Shown: positions 8,409-15,980 of the stretch, in pieces
Layout: each line of letters begins with the position of its first letter
Position numbering within the stretch: the first letter of the stretch is position 1
Origin: UBA3006 sp036746695
GTDB taxonomy: Bacteria > Actinomycetota > Acidimicrobiia > Acidimicrobiales > Ilumatobacteraceae
Reading direction: 5' to 3'
DNA length: 64,000 nucleotides
Assembly (NCBI GenBank): GCA_036746695.1
Contig: DAIODP010000001.1
Span: forward strand, 1,364,001 to 1,428,000
The notes under the pieces: generated by a model
The model's input: the letters and a program-made list of their open reading frames with translations, nothing else
Told to the model about the DNA's origin: nothing
The model's database searches: none
Program-made: the position numbers and the translations under genes

Positions 8409-8595
8409 CTGCTGACCCAAATAGTTCAGACGCGCCTGTAAGTCCGGGAAGTAGTCGCCGGCCGGGTTGTGAAGCAAGGCCCATCGCTTCCCGAATGTTC
8501 TGACTGCGCGCACTCCGACGTCTCTCGTCGATGATTTCCACTCGAGGATGGGCGATTTTGGGTGTCGCGGAAGACGGCGGTTAGCCTTGACTTTA
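8409..8595. other. Gene-free stretch, possible coding relic on the minus strand
   Basis: No intact gene is visible between the protease gene and repeat R3. On the minus strand a frame ending near 8388 reads RWALLHNPAGDYFPDLQARL, which has a natural protein composition but no start, ribosome site or recognised family. It could be the eroded end of a lost gene. Confidence 0.3.
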
Positions 8596-8752
8596 GTGGA
8601 CTGACGTGTAGCAAACTTTCGCGCCACGTTCCGTTCCATCCCCCGCCCTCGTGAGGCTGGTGCGAAATTCCAAACCCCTGTATTGATGGGGTAGTGGTTG
8701 GGGTTTCAGTAAACGTTTGGAACGCGAAACTCCGTTTTTTGGAACGCCATTT
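8596..8752. repeat. Dispersed repeat copy R3 (long form), with a truncated gene start
   Basis: From GTGAGGCTGGTGCGAAATTCC (8651 on) to TTTTTTGGAACGCC (8748), this matches R1 closely, including TTTCAGTAAACGTTTGGAAC. The frame that starts the methyltransferase in R1 is preserved here from TTG 8717 (ERETPFFGT) but stops after about 15 codons at TAA. R3 therefore looks like the promoter and 5' end of a second, lost copy of that gene. It marks the left edge of the defence-rich region. Confidence 0.7.
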
Positions 8753-8874
8753 CAGGGTAGATAATTACGGGAGGTCACATTTTCAGATTCAGAAGGTGTT
8801 TCTGAGAACGTCTTTTTGCGTGTAGTCAAAGGCCTCCCAAGGGTGCCATACCGTCGTGAAAGACTGTCGGTTGT

Positions 8875-9354
8875 ATGGACAACACACAAATCGCTCTTCT
8901 CGTCGGGTTCGGGAGCGTCGTCGCTACGGCATCAGCTGGCATCGTGCCAGCAATATTTTCGTACAGACTTGAAAAGAGAAGGCTTCAACTTGAGGATTCT
9001 GAGCATCAACGCCAATCGGATGAAAGTGAAAGGGCGCAGAAAATTGCTTTGTCCGAAAATGCAATTGAGTCACTCACGGAATTTTTGGGTTACGCAGATC
9101 GCATGTCACGTGGTGGGGATTTAACAATCGCCCACAATGCGCGCAGTGCACGCATGAAGGCGTTGGGCCAATTGGCAAAGTATTCAGTGATTGCATCGAA
9201 GTCAGAAATTGAGGCCATTCGGAGATTTGAGCAGTCATCACGAAAGACTCTCGAAGAATCAAATTCGGCTGCTATTGGTCGTGAAGTTCTTGAATCATTT
9301 TTGGAAGAGTCGATTAGAAAATCGATACTAATCAGCCCGTTGGTTGAAGAGTGA
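8875..9354 (+). CDS. Small membrane-anchored coiled-coil protein, unknown function
   Basis: This 159-residue protein has one N-terminal membrane helix (about residues 7-29, ALLVGFGSVVATASAGIVPAIF). A charged helical segment rich in Arg, Glu and Gln follows and is likely a coiled coil (about 30-70). The remainder is soluble. No domain is recognised. There is no ribosome site before the ATG. The next gene, for a DUF3644 protein, starts 31 nt downstream, so they may act together. Base composition is visibly more AT-rich than in the copper cluster, consistent with acquired DNA. Confidence 0.6.
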   Translation: MDNTQIALLVGFGSVVATASAGIVPAIFSYRLEKRRLQLEDSEHQRQSDESERAQKIALSENAIESLTEFLGYADRMSRGGDLTIAHNARSARMKALGQLAKYSVIASKSEIEAIRRFEQSSRKTLEESNSAAIGREVLESFLEESIRKSILISPLVEE

Positions 9355-9385
9355 CGAACCTCAGCGGGACTTGGTGAATTGAATT

Positions 9386-10393
9386 ATGAGTACTCGTATT
9401 TCACACAAGAAACTGGTTGAAAACTCTGAATCTGCGATGCTCGCGGCGATTGAGATTTACAACAAGCCAAGAATTGCCTATCGCGATGAAATATTCGTCC
9501 AGCTGTTGATTAATTCCTGGGAATTACTACTAAAAGCAGTAATTTCCCGACATGGGTACTCAATTCACTATCGAAAGAAGAGAAATGAGCCAAGGAAGTC
9601 TTTGAGTTTTGATGATTGTCTAAACGTGATTCGGAATAATCGGTTATGGCCCAAAGGTGTAGAGGTATCGCCAACTGAATTGAATCTCGGGTATCTAAAA
9701 AACTATCGAGATCAATCGGTTCACTTTTACGGTGACTCCGAAATGTCTAATGTCGTCTACTCACTGGCAGTTGCATCGATTCAGACCTTTCAGAAAATTC
9801 TGGTTCAGGTGTTTGACAGATCTCTTCAGGACACAATTACTTGGGAATTACTTCCACTGTCTTTCCGCGATCCCCGGGACATTATTTCAGTTCTTAAGTC
9901 GTCGGGGAAAGGAAGAAAGCCCGCTGTCCAAGAGTTTGTAACTTCTTTTTCCAATCAAATTTCAAGGTTGCACGAAGAGGGAAGTGACGTAAGAAATTTT
10001 GCTGTTCACGTCGACGTGTCCTTGGAGTCTAAGAAGAATCCAATGAGATCTGATCTTGGACTTGTCGTTAGCTTCGCTGACCCTGACGCCGAAGCAATAG
10101 TTGTTGAACGTCGTCTTGACCCGAACTTGAGCCATCCTTTCCGTCAGAAGGAGGCTGTTGAGAGAATTAGAATGAGGAGGAGTGACTTCAACGCACGTGA
10201 TTTCCAAGCGGTTACCTGGAATCTACAGATGGCAAATGATCCCACTCTCTGCTGGATTGACCAATCAACAAATACAAAGAAATGGTCTCAAGATGTCATT
10301 GCAAAAATGGTCTCATTGTCAGAAGGTGATTTGCTGAAAGCCCGAGAAAGATATTCGGCTTCGTTGAAGAAATCTAAAGAACGGCGCCGATGA
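9386..10393 (+). CDS. DUF3644-family protein, probable defence accessory
   Basis: This 335-residue protein has an N-terminal region SAMLAAIEIYNKPRIAYRDE followed by INSWELLLKAVISRHG and LKNYRDQSVHFYG (about 113-125). These are the hallmarks of DUF3644, a domain of helices often found in bacterial defence islands. The C-terminal third is Lys/Arg-rich and may bind nucleic acid. No catalytic motif is evident. It sits between a small membrane protein gene and a type I restriction-modification operon. Whether it is a stand-alone defence gene or works with the membrane protein is unknown. Confidence 0.7.
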   Translation: MSTRISHKKLVENSESAMLAAIEIYNKPRIAYRDEIFVQLLINSWELLLKAVISRHGYSIHYRKKRNEPRKSLSFDDCLNVIRNNRLWPKGVEVSPTELNLGYLKNYRDQSVHFYGDSEMSNVVYSLAVASIQTFQKILVQVFDRSLQDTITWELLPLSFRDPRDIISVLKSSGKGRKPAVQEFVTSFSNQISRLHEEGSDVRNFAVHVDVSLESKKNPMRSDLGLVVSFADPDAEAIVVERRLDPNLSHPFRQKEAVERIRMRRSDFNARDFQAVTWNLQMANDPTLCWIDQSTNTKKWSQDVIAKMVSLSEGDLLKARERYSASLKKSKERRR

Positions 10394-10494
10394 CAGTTTC
10401 GACTCGTTTATGGGATTTCTGATTCTCTCCCTAATAGGGAGGCGGTTGCTTGCTGGCCAACTCTCTTGAGGTGCTCAACTCGGACCTTGTTTGT

Positions 10495-11085
10495 TTAGAT
10501 ATCCGGAAGAACAAGGAATCCAGCTTGTTTGAAGTATTCGTCAAATTCCCTGTTGCCTTGTACTCCGGCAAGAAAACGGGCAAGTTCAAACTGAAGTTCA
10601 GTGACCGAGTTAGTGAACGGCTCGTGCCACATTTGGCCGGTATCGACAGTTTCCAACTTAGGACTGGGAAGAACTACTCGACCACCATCAACGCCTAATA
10701 CCAATTCTCTGTATACAACCTGACCGTTGTACATGATGTCAAGGAAGTGTTCATCAATTCGTTTGTTTGGCCAGATATTCCATTCGACTTCATACTCAGC
10801 GCCGTGGCGGTCTAGGTCCTCACTGAGTGCTACTGAAATTTGAAGATCCTCCACATAAATCCAACGGGCGTAATAACCGAAAGATTCTGCTTGGATTGTC
10901 TCGCGAACAACTTCCAGGTGAGTCACATGTTTTGCAAATGGGGGATCAATGGAGTTCCAATGTGTTGGGTCACTTTGGCAGATCATTTCTAGAAGGTCGG
11001 CTAGGCGCATGCCTCCACCATAAGCAGTGGGTGTGACAGGAGTTGCGGGAGTCAGTTCCATAACGGAACCACCCGTAGTCACCAT
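10495..11085 (-). CDS. Hypothetical protein
   Basis: This 196-residue acidic protein has no recognised domain. It has an even mix of hydrophobic and acidic residues with several Trp/Tyr (DPTHWNSIDPPF, YARWIYVEDLQISVALSEDL, EYEVEWNIWPNKRIDEHFL), as in globular alpha/beta proteins. It is transcribed away from hsdM with an 84-bp gap. An alternative start at 11061 would remove eight residues. The overlapping plus-strand frame at 10450-10698 looks less natural and is taken as a shadow. The function is unknown. Position suggests a defence-region accessory. Confidence 0.6.
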   Translation of the reverse strand: MVTTGGSVMELTPATPVTPTAYGGGMRLADLLEMICQSDPTHWNSIDPPFAKHVTHLEVVRETIQAESFGYYARWIYVEDLQISVALSEDLDRHGAEYEVEWNIWPNKRIDEHFLDIMYNGQVVYRELVLGVDGGRVVLPSPKLETVDTGQMWHEPFTNSVTELQFELARFLAGVQGNREFDEYFKQAGFLVLPDI

Positions 11086-11169
11086 CGGTCACCCGATTCG
11101 GTTCAAACTCCCGTATCACCCCTGCCCTAGTGTCTAGGAAGACGTAACGCAGCCTAGAGAGACTCCAAA

Positions 11170-12729
11170 ATGACCAAGGAAACCCAACGGGCAGAACTTC
11201 ACAAGACCATATGGAGGATTGCCAACGACCTTCGAGGAAGCGTTGATGGCTGGGACTTCAAGACCTATGTCCTCGGAATGCTCTTTTACCGATTTATCTC
11301 AGAAAACCTGACGGCCTATCTCAACGAGCATGAACAACGGGCTGGCAACACGGACTTCGCTTACGCCACGATTCAGGACAAAGACGCCGAATTCGGGCGC
11401 CGAGAAACAGTCGTTGAGAAAGGCTTCTACATCCTTCCCAGCGAACTTTTCGTAAACGTTCGTAAGCGGGCAAAGGATGATGAGAACCTAAACGAGACAC
11501 TCGAGCGAGTCTTTCGCAACATTGAAGGTTCAGCTGTCGGCGCTGATAGCGAACACGACATCAAGGGACTGTTCGATGATCTTGATGTAAATAGTTCAAA
11601 ACTTGGCGGAACAGTCCCGAAGCGAAATGAAAAGCTCGTGAAGCTGTTGGACGCAATTGGAGACTTATCACTAGGTGAATTTGCGGACAACACCATTGAC
11701 GCTTTTGGTGACGCCTATGAGTACCTCATGACTATGTATGCATCAAGTGCGGGCAAATCTGGTGGTGAGTTCTTTACGCCGCAAGAAGTTTCAGAACTGC
11801 TAGCGCGCATCACGGTTGTAGGCAAGACCGAGGTGAACAAGGTCTACGACCCGGCCTGTGGATCAGGCGCCCTTCTGCTTAAGTTTGCAAAAGTGCTCGG
11901 TAAGGACAATGTTCGTCAGGGTTTCTATGGACAAGAAGTGAATATCACAACCCACAACTTGTGTCGAATCAACATGTTCTTGCATGACATCAACTACGAA
12001 AAGTTTGACATTGCCCATGGTGACACGCTGACAGATCCTGCTCACTGGGATGAAGAACCATTCGAGGCGATTGTTTCAAACCCTCCGTACTCCACGAAAT
12101 GGGATGGTGACTCGAATCCTCTTCTGATAAATGATCCACGGTTCGCACCTGCTGGAGTTCTTGCACCAAAAAGTAAGGCCGACCTCGCCTTCACTTTGCA
12201 CATTCTCAGCTGGCTAGCAGTTGACGGTACTGCAGCAATTGTTGAATTCCCTGGTGTCCTCTACCGAAGTGGCGCAGAACAGAAGATTCGCAAATACCTC
12301 ATTGATAACAACTTCGTCGACGCTGTTATTCAATTGCCACCCGATTTGTTTTTCGGCACAGGCATTTCCACATGCATCGTGGTCTTAAAGAAGTCAAAGA
12401 ACGATAACAAGACACTGTTTATCGATGCCTCACCTCACTTCATTCGTGCTGGTAACAAGAACAAGCTCACAGGCGACAATCAAAAGACTGTCCTCGACGC
12501 TTACATCGCGAGGAAGGATGTTGACCATTTCGTTCGTCTGGTTGATAACAACGAGATTGCTGAGAACGACTACAACTTGTCGGTGTCGTCGTATGTCTTG
12601 GCCGAGGACACGCGCGAAGATGTAGATATCACAGCTCTCAACGCTGAAATTGCCCGAATCGTCGCAAGACAACAGGAACTGCGAACCGCAATTGATGAAA
12701 TCGTGGCTGATCTAGAAGGGGGGCAGTAG
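11170..12729 (+). CDS. hsdM: Type I restriction-modification DNA methyltransferase subunit
   Basis: This 519-residue HsdM has an N-terminal helical domain (TIWRIANDLRGSVDGWDFKTYVLGMLFYRF), SAM motif I DPACGSG at 227-233 and the N6-adenine methylase catalytic motif NPPY at 304-307. With HsdS it methylates adenine in a bipartite site, and with HsdR it forms the restriction complex. The length is usual for the family. It opens a tightly packed operon: the DUF262 gene begins at the next base after its stop, then hsdS and hsdR overlap in turn. The system appears intact. Confidence 0.96.
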   Translation: MTKETQRAELHKTIWRIANDLRGSVDGWDFKTYVLGMLFYRFISENLTAYLNEHEQRAGNTDFAYATIQDKDAEFGRRETVVEKGFYILPSELFVNVRKRAKDDENLNETLERVFRNIEGSAVGADSEHDIKGLFDDLDVNSSKLGGTVPKRNEKLVKLLDAIGDLSLGEFADNTIDAFGDAYEYLMTMYASSAGKSGGEFFTPQEVSELLARITVVGKTEVNKVYDPACGSGALLLKFAKVLGKDNVRQGFYGQEVNITTHNLCRINMFLHDINYEKFDIAHGDTLTDPAHWDEEPFEAIVSNPPYSTKWDGDSNPLLINDPRFAPAGVLAPKSKADLAFTLHILSWLAVDGTAAIVEFPGVLYRSGAEQKIRKYLIDNNFVDAVIQLPPDLFFGTGISTCIVVLKKSKNDNKTLFIDASPHFIRAGNKNKLTGDNQKTVLDAYIARKDVDHFVRLVDNNEIAENDYNLSVSSYVLAEDTREDVDITALNAEIARIVARQQELRTAIDEIVADLEGGQ

Positions 12730-14796
12730 ATGAAGGCTGTAGATGCAAACTTGCTTGAACTTTTGAAGAAGTGCACTCAATTTGTTGTGCCCATCTATCA
12801 ACGCGCTTATTCATGGAGCGAATCGGAATGCAATCAATTATGGGAAGACGTTGTCCGGGCTGGTACCAGAAATGATCTTGCTAAACACTTCACTGGATCC
12901 ATTGTGTATATCGAAAAGGATCAAGGAACTAATACTGCTGCTGAACCGGACCTCATTATCGACGGGCAACAGAGAGTTACAACTGTGACTTTGCTACTGG
13001 CAGCTTTGGCTGATCATCTCGATGCGAAGCCAGAAGGAGAACGAGAACCTGTCAACGGGTTCGCCCCGGAGAAGATTCGCGGGCTGTATCTCACCAACGT
13101 GTATGAGTCTGACGATGCATTTTTCAAGTTGATCTTGTCAAAGGGCGACCGAGATGCCCTCAAGGCGATCATAAGAAATGCTCCGATTCCCGATGTTGAA
13201 TCTCGAATTCCACCCAACTTTCGGTATCTGCAAGCCAAAATTTCCAATTCTGGTGTTGCGCTCGAAACAATTTGTCACGGTCTGAGCAAGTTGGTGGTAG
13301 TTGATGTCAAGCTGACTCGCGGAACTGATGACCCACAACTTGTGTTTGAGTCAATGAACTCCACCGGCAAGAAGTTGTCTCAAGCGGATCTGATTCGAAA
13401 TTTTGTACTAATGGATCTTCCGCCTGCACAGCAGACCAGGATGTACGAAGATTATTGGTACCCCATGGAGAAAGATTTCAAGGGGGATAACGAGGGCCTC
13501 TTTGATGAGTTTGTCCGCAACTTCCTCACTTTGAAGACTGGGCAGATTCCTCGTCTTGATGACATTTATGAGGCTTTCAAGACCTATGCATTCCAAATTG
13601 AGGATGAGGGCATTGCGCGGAATGTACTCGTGCAAGACCTGTCACAACACGCACGTTGGTTTGGCCTGATCGCCCTAAGAAAGGAGACCAGACCAGCCCT
13701 CGCAGTACTTTTTGAGGAGATTGATCAGTTACGTGCGTCAGTTGTCTATCCATTCTTACTCCGCTTGTATGCGGATTTTGATGCGGAGAAGCTCACGGAA
13801 TCCGATTTTGCAAGGATTCTTGAATCCCTAATCTCGTACGTGTTTAGACGGTCAGTGTGTCAAATTCCCACCAACACTCTCAGGGCAACATTCGCTTCTC
13901 TCGCTGGTTGTATCGCGCCTGAGAAATATGTTGAAAGCGTCTGCGGCCGACTGCTCACACTTACCAGAAACCGACGATTTCCGGCTGACGACGAATTTAC
14001 GCAGTCGCTTCGAACAAATGACGTCTACAACTACCGCCGATCCCGCTATCTGCTGAGAAAGTTAGAAAACTTCGAACGCAAGGAAGAGGTTTCAATTGTC
14101 GACTACACAATTGAACACATCATGCCCCAAAATCCAAAGCTGTCGGAGTCCTGGCAACATGCACTCGGGTCTGACTGGCAAGAGGTGCAGAAGCGGTATC
14201 TCCACACGCTCGGTAATCTCACGTTGACTGGGTACAACCCGGAATATTCCGACAAGCCATTTACCGAGAAGCGAGACATGGTGGGTGGTTTTAAGGAAAG
14301 TCCACTCCGCCTCAATCAAGGGCTTGGACAACTCGATTCATGGAATGCACAAGAGATTGAAAAGAGAGCCGAACGTCTAGCTAACCAAGCTCTCAAAATT
14401 TGGAAGAACTTTGAACTATCCGATGCTGTGCTTGATCAATATCGTGAGCGATTCACAGAACGGGATGGATTTGATTGGTCAATGACACACTCGATCCTTG
14501 CTGCAATTCCCGCAGGCAGATGGACCAGCTACCACCAGCTTGCAGAAGCCGTTGGTACAGCTGCCCAACCACTAGGTGGTCATATGAACACGTGTGGCAG
14601 CTGCCCTAATCCGCACAGAGTTCTCACATGGGATGGACGAGTGGCAGAAAGTTTCGAGTGGGGCGACTCAGATGAGCAGCGCCATCCTTCGGAAATACTC
14701 GCCGAAGAAGGTGTTCAATTCGTTGACAATCGTGCAGATAAGTCACAGCAACTGTTACTTGAAGACCTCCTCGCTCTAGTCGGAGAAATCGACTGA
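12730..14796 (+). CDS. DUF262-DUF1524 protein with C-terminal alkyltransferase-like domain
   Basis: This 688-residue protein has an N-terminal DUF262/GmrS-like domain with PIYQRAYSW at 21-29 and the IIDGQQR motif at 76-82, linked to nucleotide hydrolysis. A long helical middle leads to a DUF1524 HNH-like nuclease region with IEHIMPQNP near 461 and HTLGNLTLTGYN near 492. The last ~104 residues resemble the DNA-binding domain of O6-alkylguanine methyltransferase: IPAGRWTSYHQLAEAVG, then PNPHRVL at 626-632. The active-site Cys of PCHRV is absent (Pro), as in alkyltransferase-like proteins that bind but do not repair lesions. GmrSD-type enzymes cut modified DNA. Its place between hsdM and hsdS, directly abutting hsdM, suggests it belongs to the type I system. 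Confidence 0.85.
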   Translation: MKAVDANLLELLKKCTQFVVPIYQRAYSWSESECNQLWEDVVRAGTRNDLAKHFTGSIVYIEKDQGTNTAAEPDLIIDGQQRVTTVTLLLAALADHLDAKPEGEREPVNGFAPEKIRGLYLTNVYESDDAFFKLILSKGDRDALKAIIRNAPIPDVESRIPPNFRYLQAKISNSGVALETICHGLSKLVVVDVKLTRGTDDPQLVFESMNSTGKKLSQADLIRNFVLMDLPPAQQTRMYEDYWYPMEKDFKGDNEGLFDEFVRNFLTLKTGQIPRLDDIYEAFKTYAFQIEDEGIARNVLVQDLSQHARWFGLIALRKETRPALAVLFEEIDQLRASVVYPFLLRLYADFDAEKLTESDFARILESLISYVFRRSVCQIPTNTLRATFASLAGCIAPEKYVESVCGRLLTLTRNRRFPADDEFTQSLRTNDVYNYRRSRYLLRKLENFERKEEVSIVDYTIEHIMPQNPKLSESWQHALGSDWQEVQKRYLHTLGNLTLTGYNPEYSDKPFTEKRDMVGGFKESPLRLNQGLGQLDSWNAQEIEKRAERLANQALKIWKNFELSDAVLDQYRERFTERDGFDWSMTHSILAAIPAGRWTSYHQLAEAVGTAAQPLGGHMNTCGSCPNPHRVLTWDGRVAESFEWGDSDEQRHPSEILAEEGVQFVDNRADKSQQLLLEDLLALVGEID

Positions 14797-15980
14797 TGAG
14801 CCGCATCGACGACCTAATCCGTAAACACTGTCCAGAGGGTGTCCCACATCGTGAATTAGGTGGGCTGTTGGGTTATGAGCAACCAACAAAGTATTTGGTT
14901 GCCTCGACGGACTATGACGACTCCTATGCAACCCCGGTTTTGACTGCTGGACAGACGTTCATCCTTGGTTATACAGACGAGATAGTTGGGGTATATCCAG
15001 CTTCCAAAGAACAACCCGTCATAATTTTTGATGACTTTACGACTGCATTTCACTGGGTTGACTTCCCTTTTAAGGCGAAGTCCTCGGCGATGAAGATGAT
15101 CACTCCTTTACCTGATGCCGAAATTGACTTCCGTTATGTGTACTACGCGATGTGTTGTCTCCGATTCGTGCCAGCGGAACATGCTCGTCATTGGATCTCT
15201 ACGTATTCAAATTTCAGTATTCCGGTGCCGCCGTTGGAGGTTCAGCGTGAGATCGTGCGAGTGCTAGACACGTTTCAAGAGCTGGAAGCAGAGCTGGAAG
15301 CAGAGCTGGAAGCACGTAAAAAGCAATACGAGTTTTATCGCGACTCATTGCTGAATTTCACTGACTCGAGAGAGAGAGAGAGAGTTAGGTGGCTGACCTT
15401 GGGTGATATCGGTGAATTGGTTCGCGGAACTGGTATTCAGAAGTCTGATTTCATTGAAGACGGAGTGGGATGCATTCATTATGGACAGATACATACGCAC
15501 TACGGAACTTGGGCAACCGAGACCAAGACCTTCGTAAGTGCCGAACTTGCGAGACGTTCCCGCCACGCAAAGACAGGTGACCTTGTAATTGCAACGACCA
15601 GTGAGGATGATGCCGCCGTCGGTAAGGCCACGGCGTGGCTTGGAGTTGACGAGGTTGCAGTAAGTACTGACGCATTCATTCTTAGACACACGATGGATCC
15701 GAGGTTTGTCTCTTACTTCTTTCAGACTGATGATTTTCGCAAGCAAAAACAGAAGCACATCACAGGGACAAAAGTGCGACGGATTGGAAAAGAGGGTCTC
15801 AGCAAGATCATCATTCCAGTTCCACCGTTAGAAATCCAACAGAAGATTTCCAGTGTTCTCGACAAGTTTGATGCATTGGTTAATGACATTTCGGTGGGAC
15901 TACCGGCTGAGTTGATTGCTCGGCGTCAGCAGTATGAGTTTTACCGCGATCGCCTGTTGTCTTTTGAGGCCGTCGCGTGA
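14796..15980 (+). CDS. hsdS: Type I restriction-modification specificity subunit
   Basis: This 394-residue HsdS has two target recognition domains (about 1-145 and 205-345), each followed by the conserved segment PVPPLEVQREIVRVLD or PVPPLEIQQKISSVLD and a spacer helix (RKKQYEFYRD, RRQQYEFYRD). Each domain reads one half of a bipartite site, and spacer length sets the gap between halves. The central spacer contains three LEAE-type units encoded by an exact 12-bp tandem repeat, and 54 nt later a (GA)8 tract in frame (RERERV). Its start overlaps the DUF262 stop (TGATG). The repeats suggest length-variable specificity and possible on/off frameshifts of the second half. Confidence 0.93.
   Translation: MSRIDDLIRKHCPEGVPHRELGGLLGYEQPTKYLVASTDYDDSYATPVLTAGQTFILGYTDEIVGVYPASKEQPVIIFDDFTTAFHWVDFPFKAKSSAMKMITPLPDAEIDFRYVYYAMCCLRFVPAEHARHWISTYSNFSIPVPPLEVQREIVRVLDTFQELEAELEAELEARKKQYEFYRDSLLNFTDSRERERVRWLTLGDIGELVRGTGIQKSDFIEDGVGCIHYGQIHTHYGTWATETKTFVSAELARRSRHAKTGDLVIATTSEDDAAVGKATAWLGVDEVAVSTDAFILRHTMDPRFVSYFFQTDDFRKQKQKHITGTKVRRIGKEGLSKIIIPVPPLEIQQKISSVLDKFDALVNDISVGLPAELIARRQQYEFYRDRLLSFEAVA
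15279..15314 (+). repeat. 12-bp tandem repeat (three copies) in the hsdS central spacer
   Basis: GAGCTGGAAGCA occurs three times in a row without a mismatch and encodes Glu-Leu-Glu-Ala units. In the EcoR124 family, two versus three 12-bp units (TAEL) in this same place change the spacing of the recognised sequence. The repeat lies just after the first target recognition domain. Confidence 0.93.
15368..15384 (+). repeat. (GA)8 microsatellite inside hsdS
   Basis: A run of 17 alternating G and A bases lies in the coding sequence at the junction to the second recognition domain, read as Arg-Glu-Arg-Glu. Loss or gain of one unit would shift the frame and remove the second domain. Dinucleotide tracts of this length are unusual in bacterial genes and are known to slip. 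Confidence 0.9.

Noticed and set aside
8388..8639. Minus-strand 83-residue gene
   Set aside because: Part of the frame looks protein-like, but it overlaps repeat R3, lacks a ribosome site and is not recognised; kept only as a possible relic.
10450..10698. Small plus-strand gene overlapping the gene at 10495-11085
   Set aside because: It overlaps the more natural minus-strand protein over most of its length and has no supporting start signal.
15279..15384. CRISPR-like array
   Set aside because: The repeats are contiguous, in frame and inside hsdS, with no spacers. No CRISPR array or cas operon was seen anywhere in the window.
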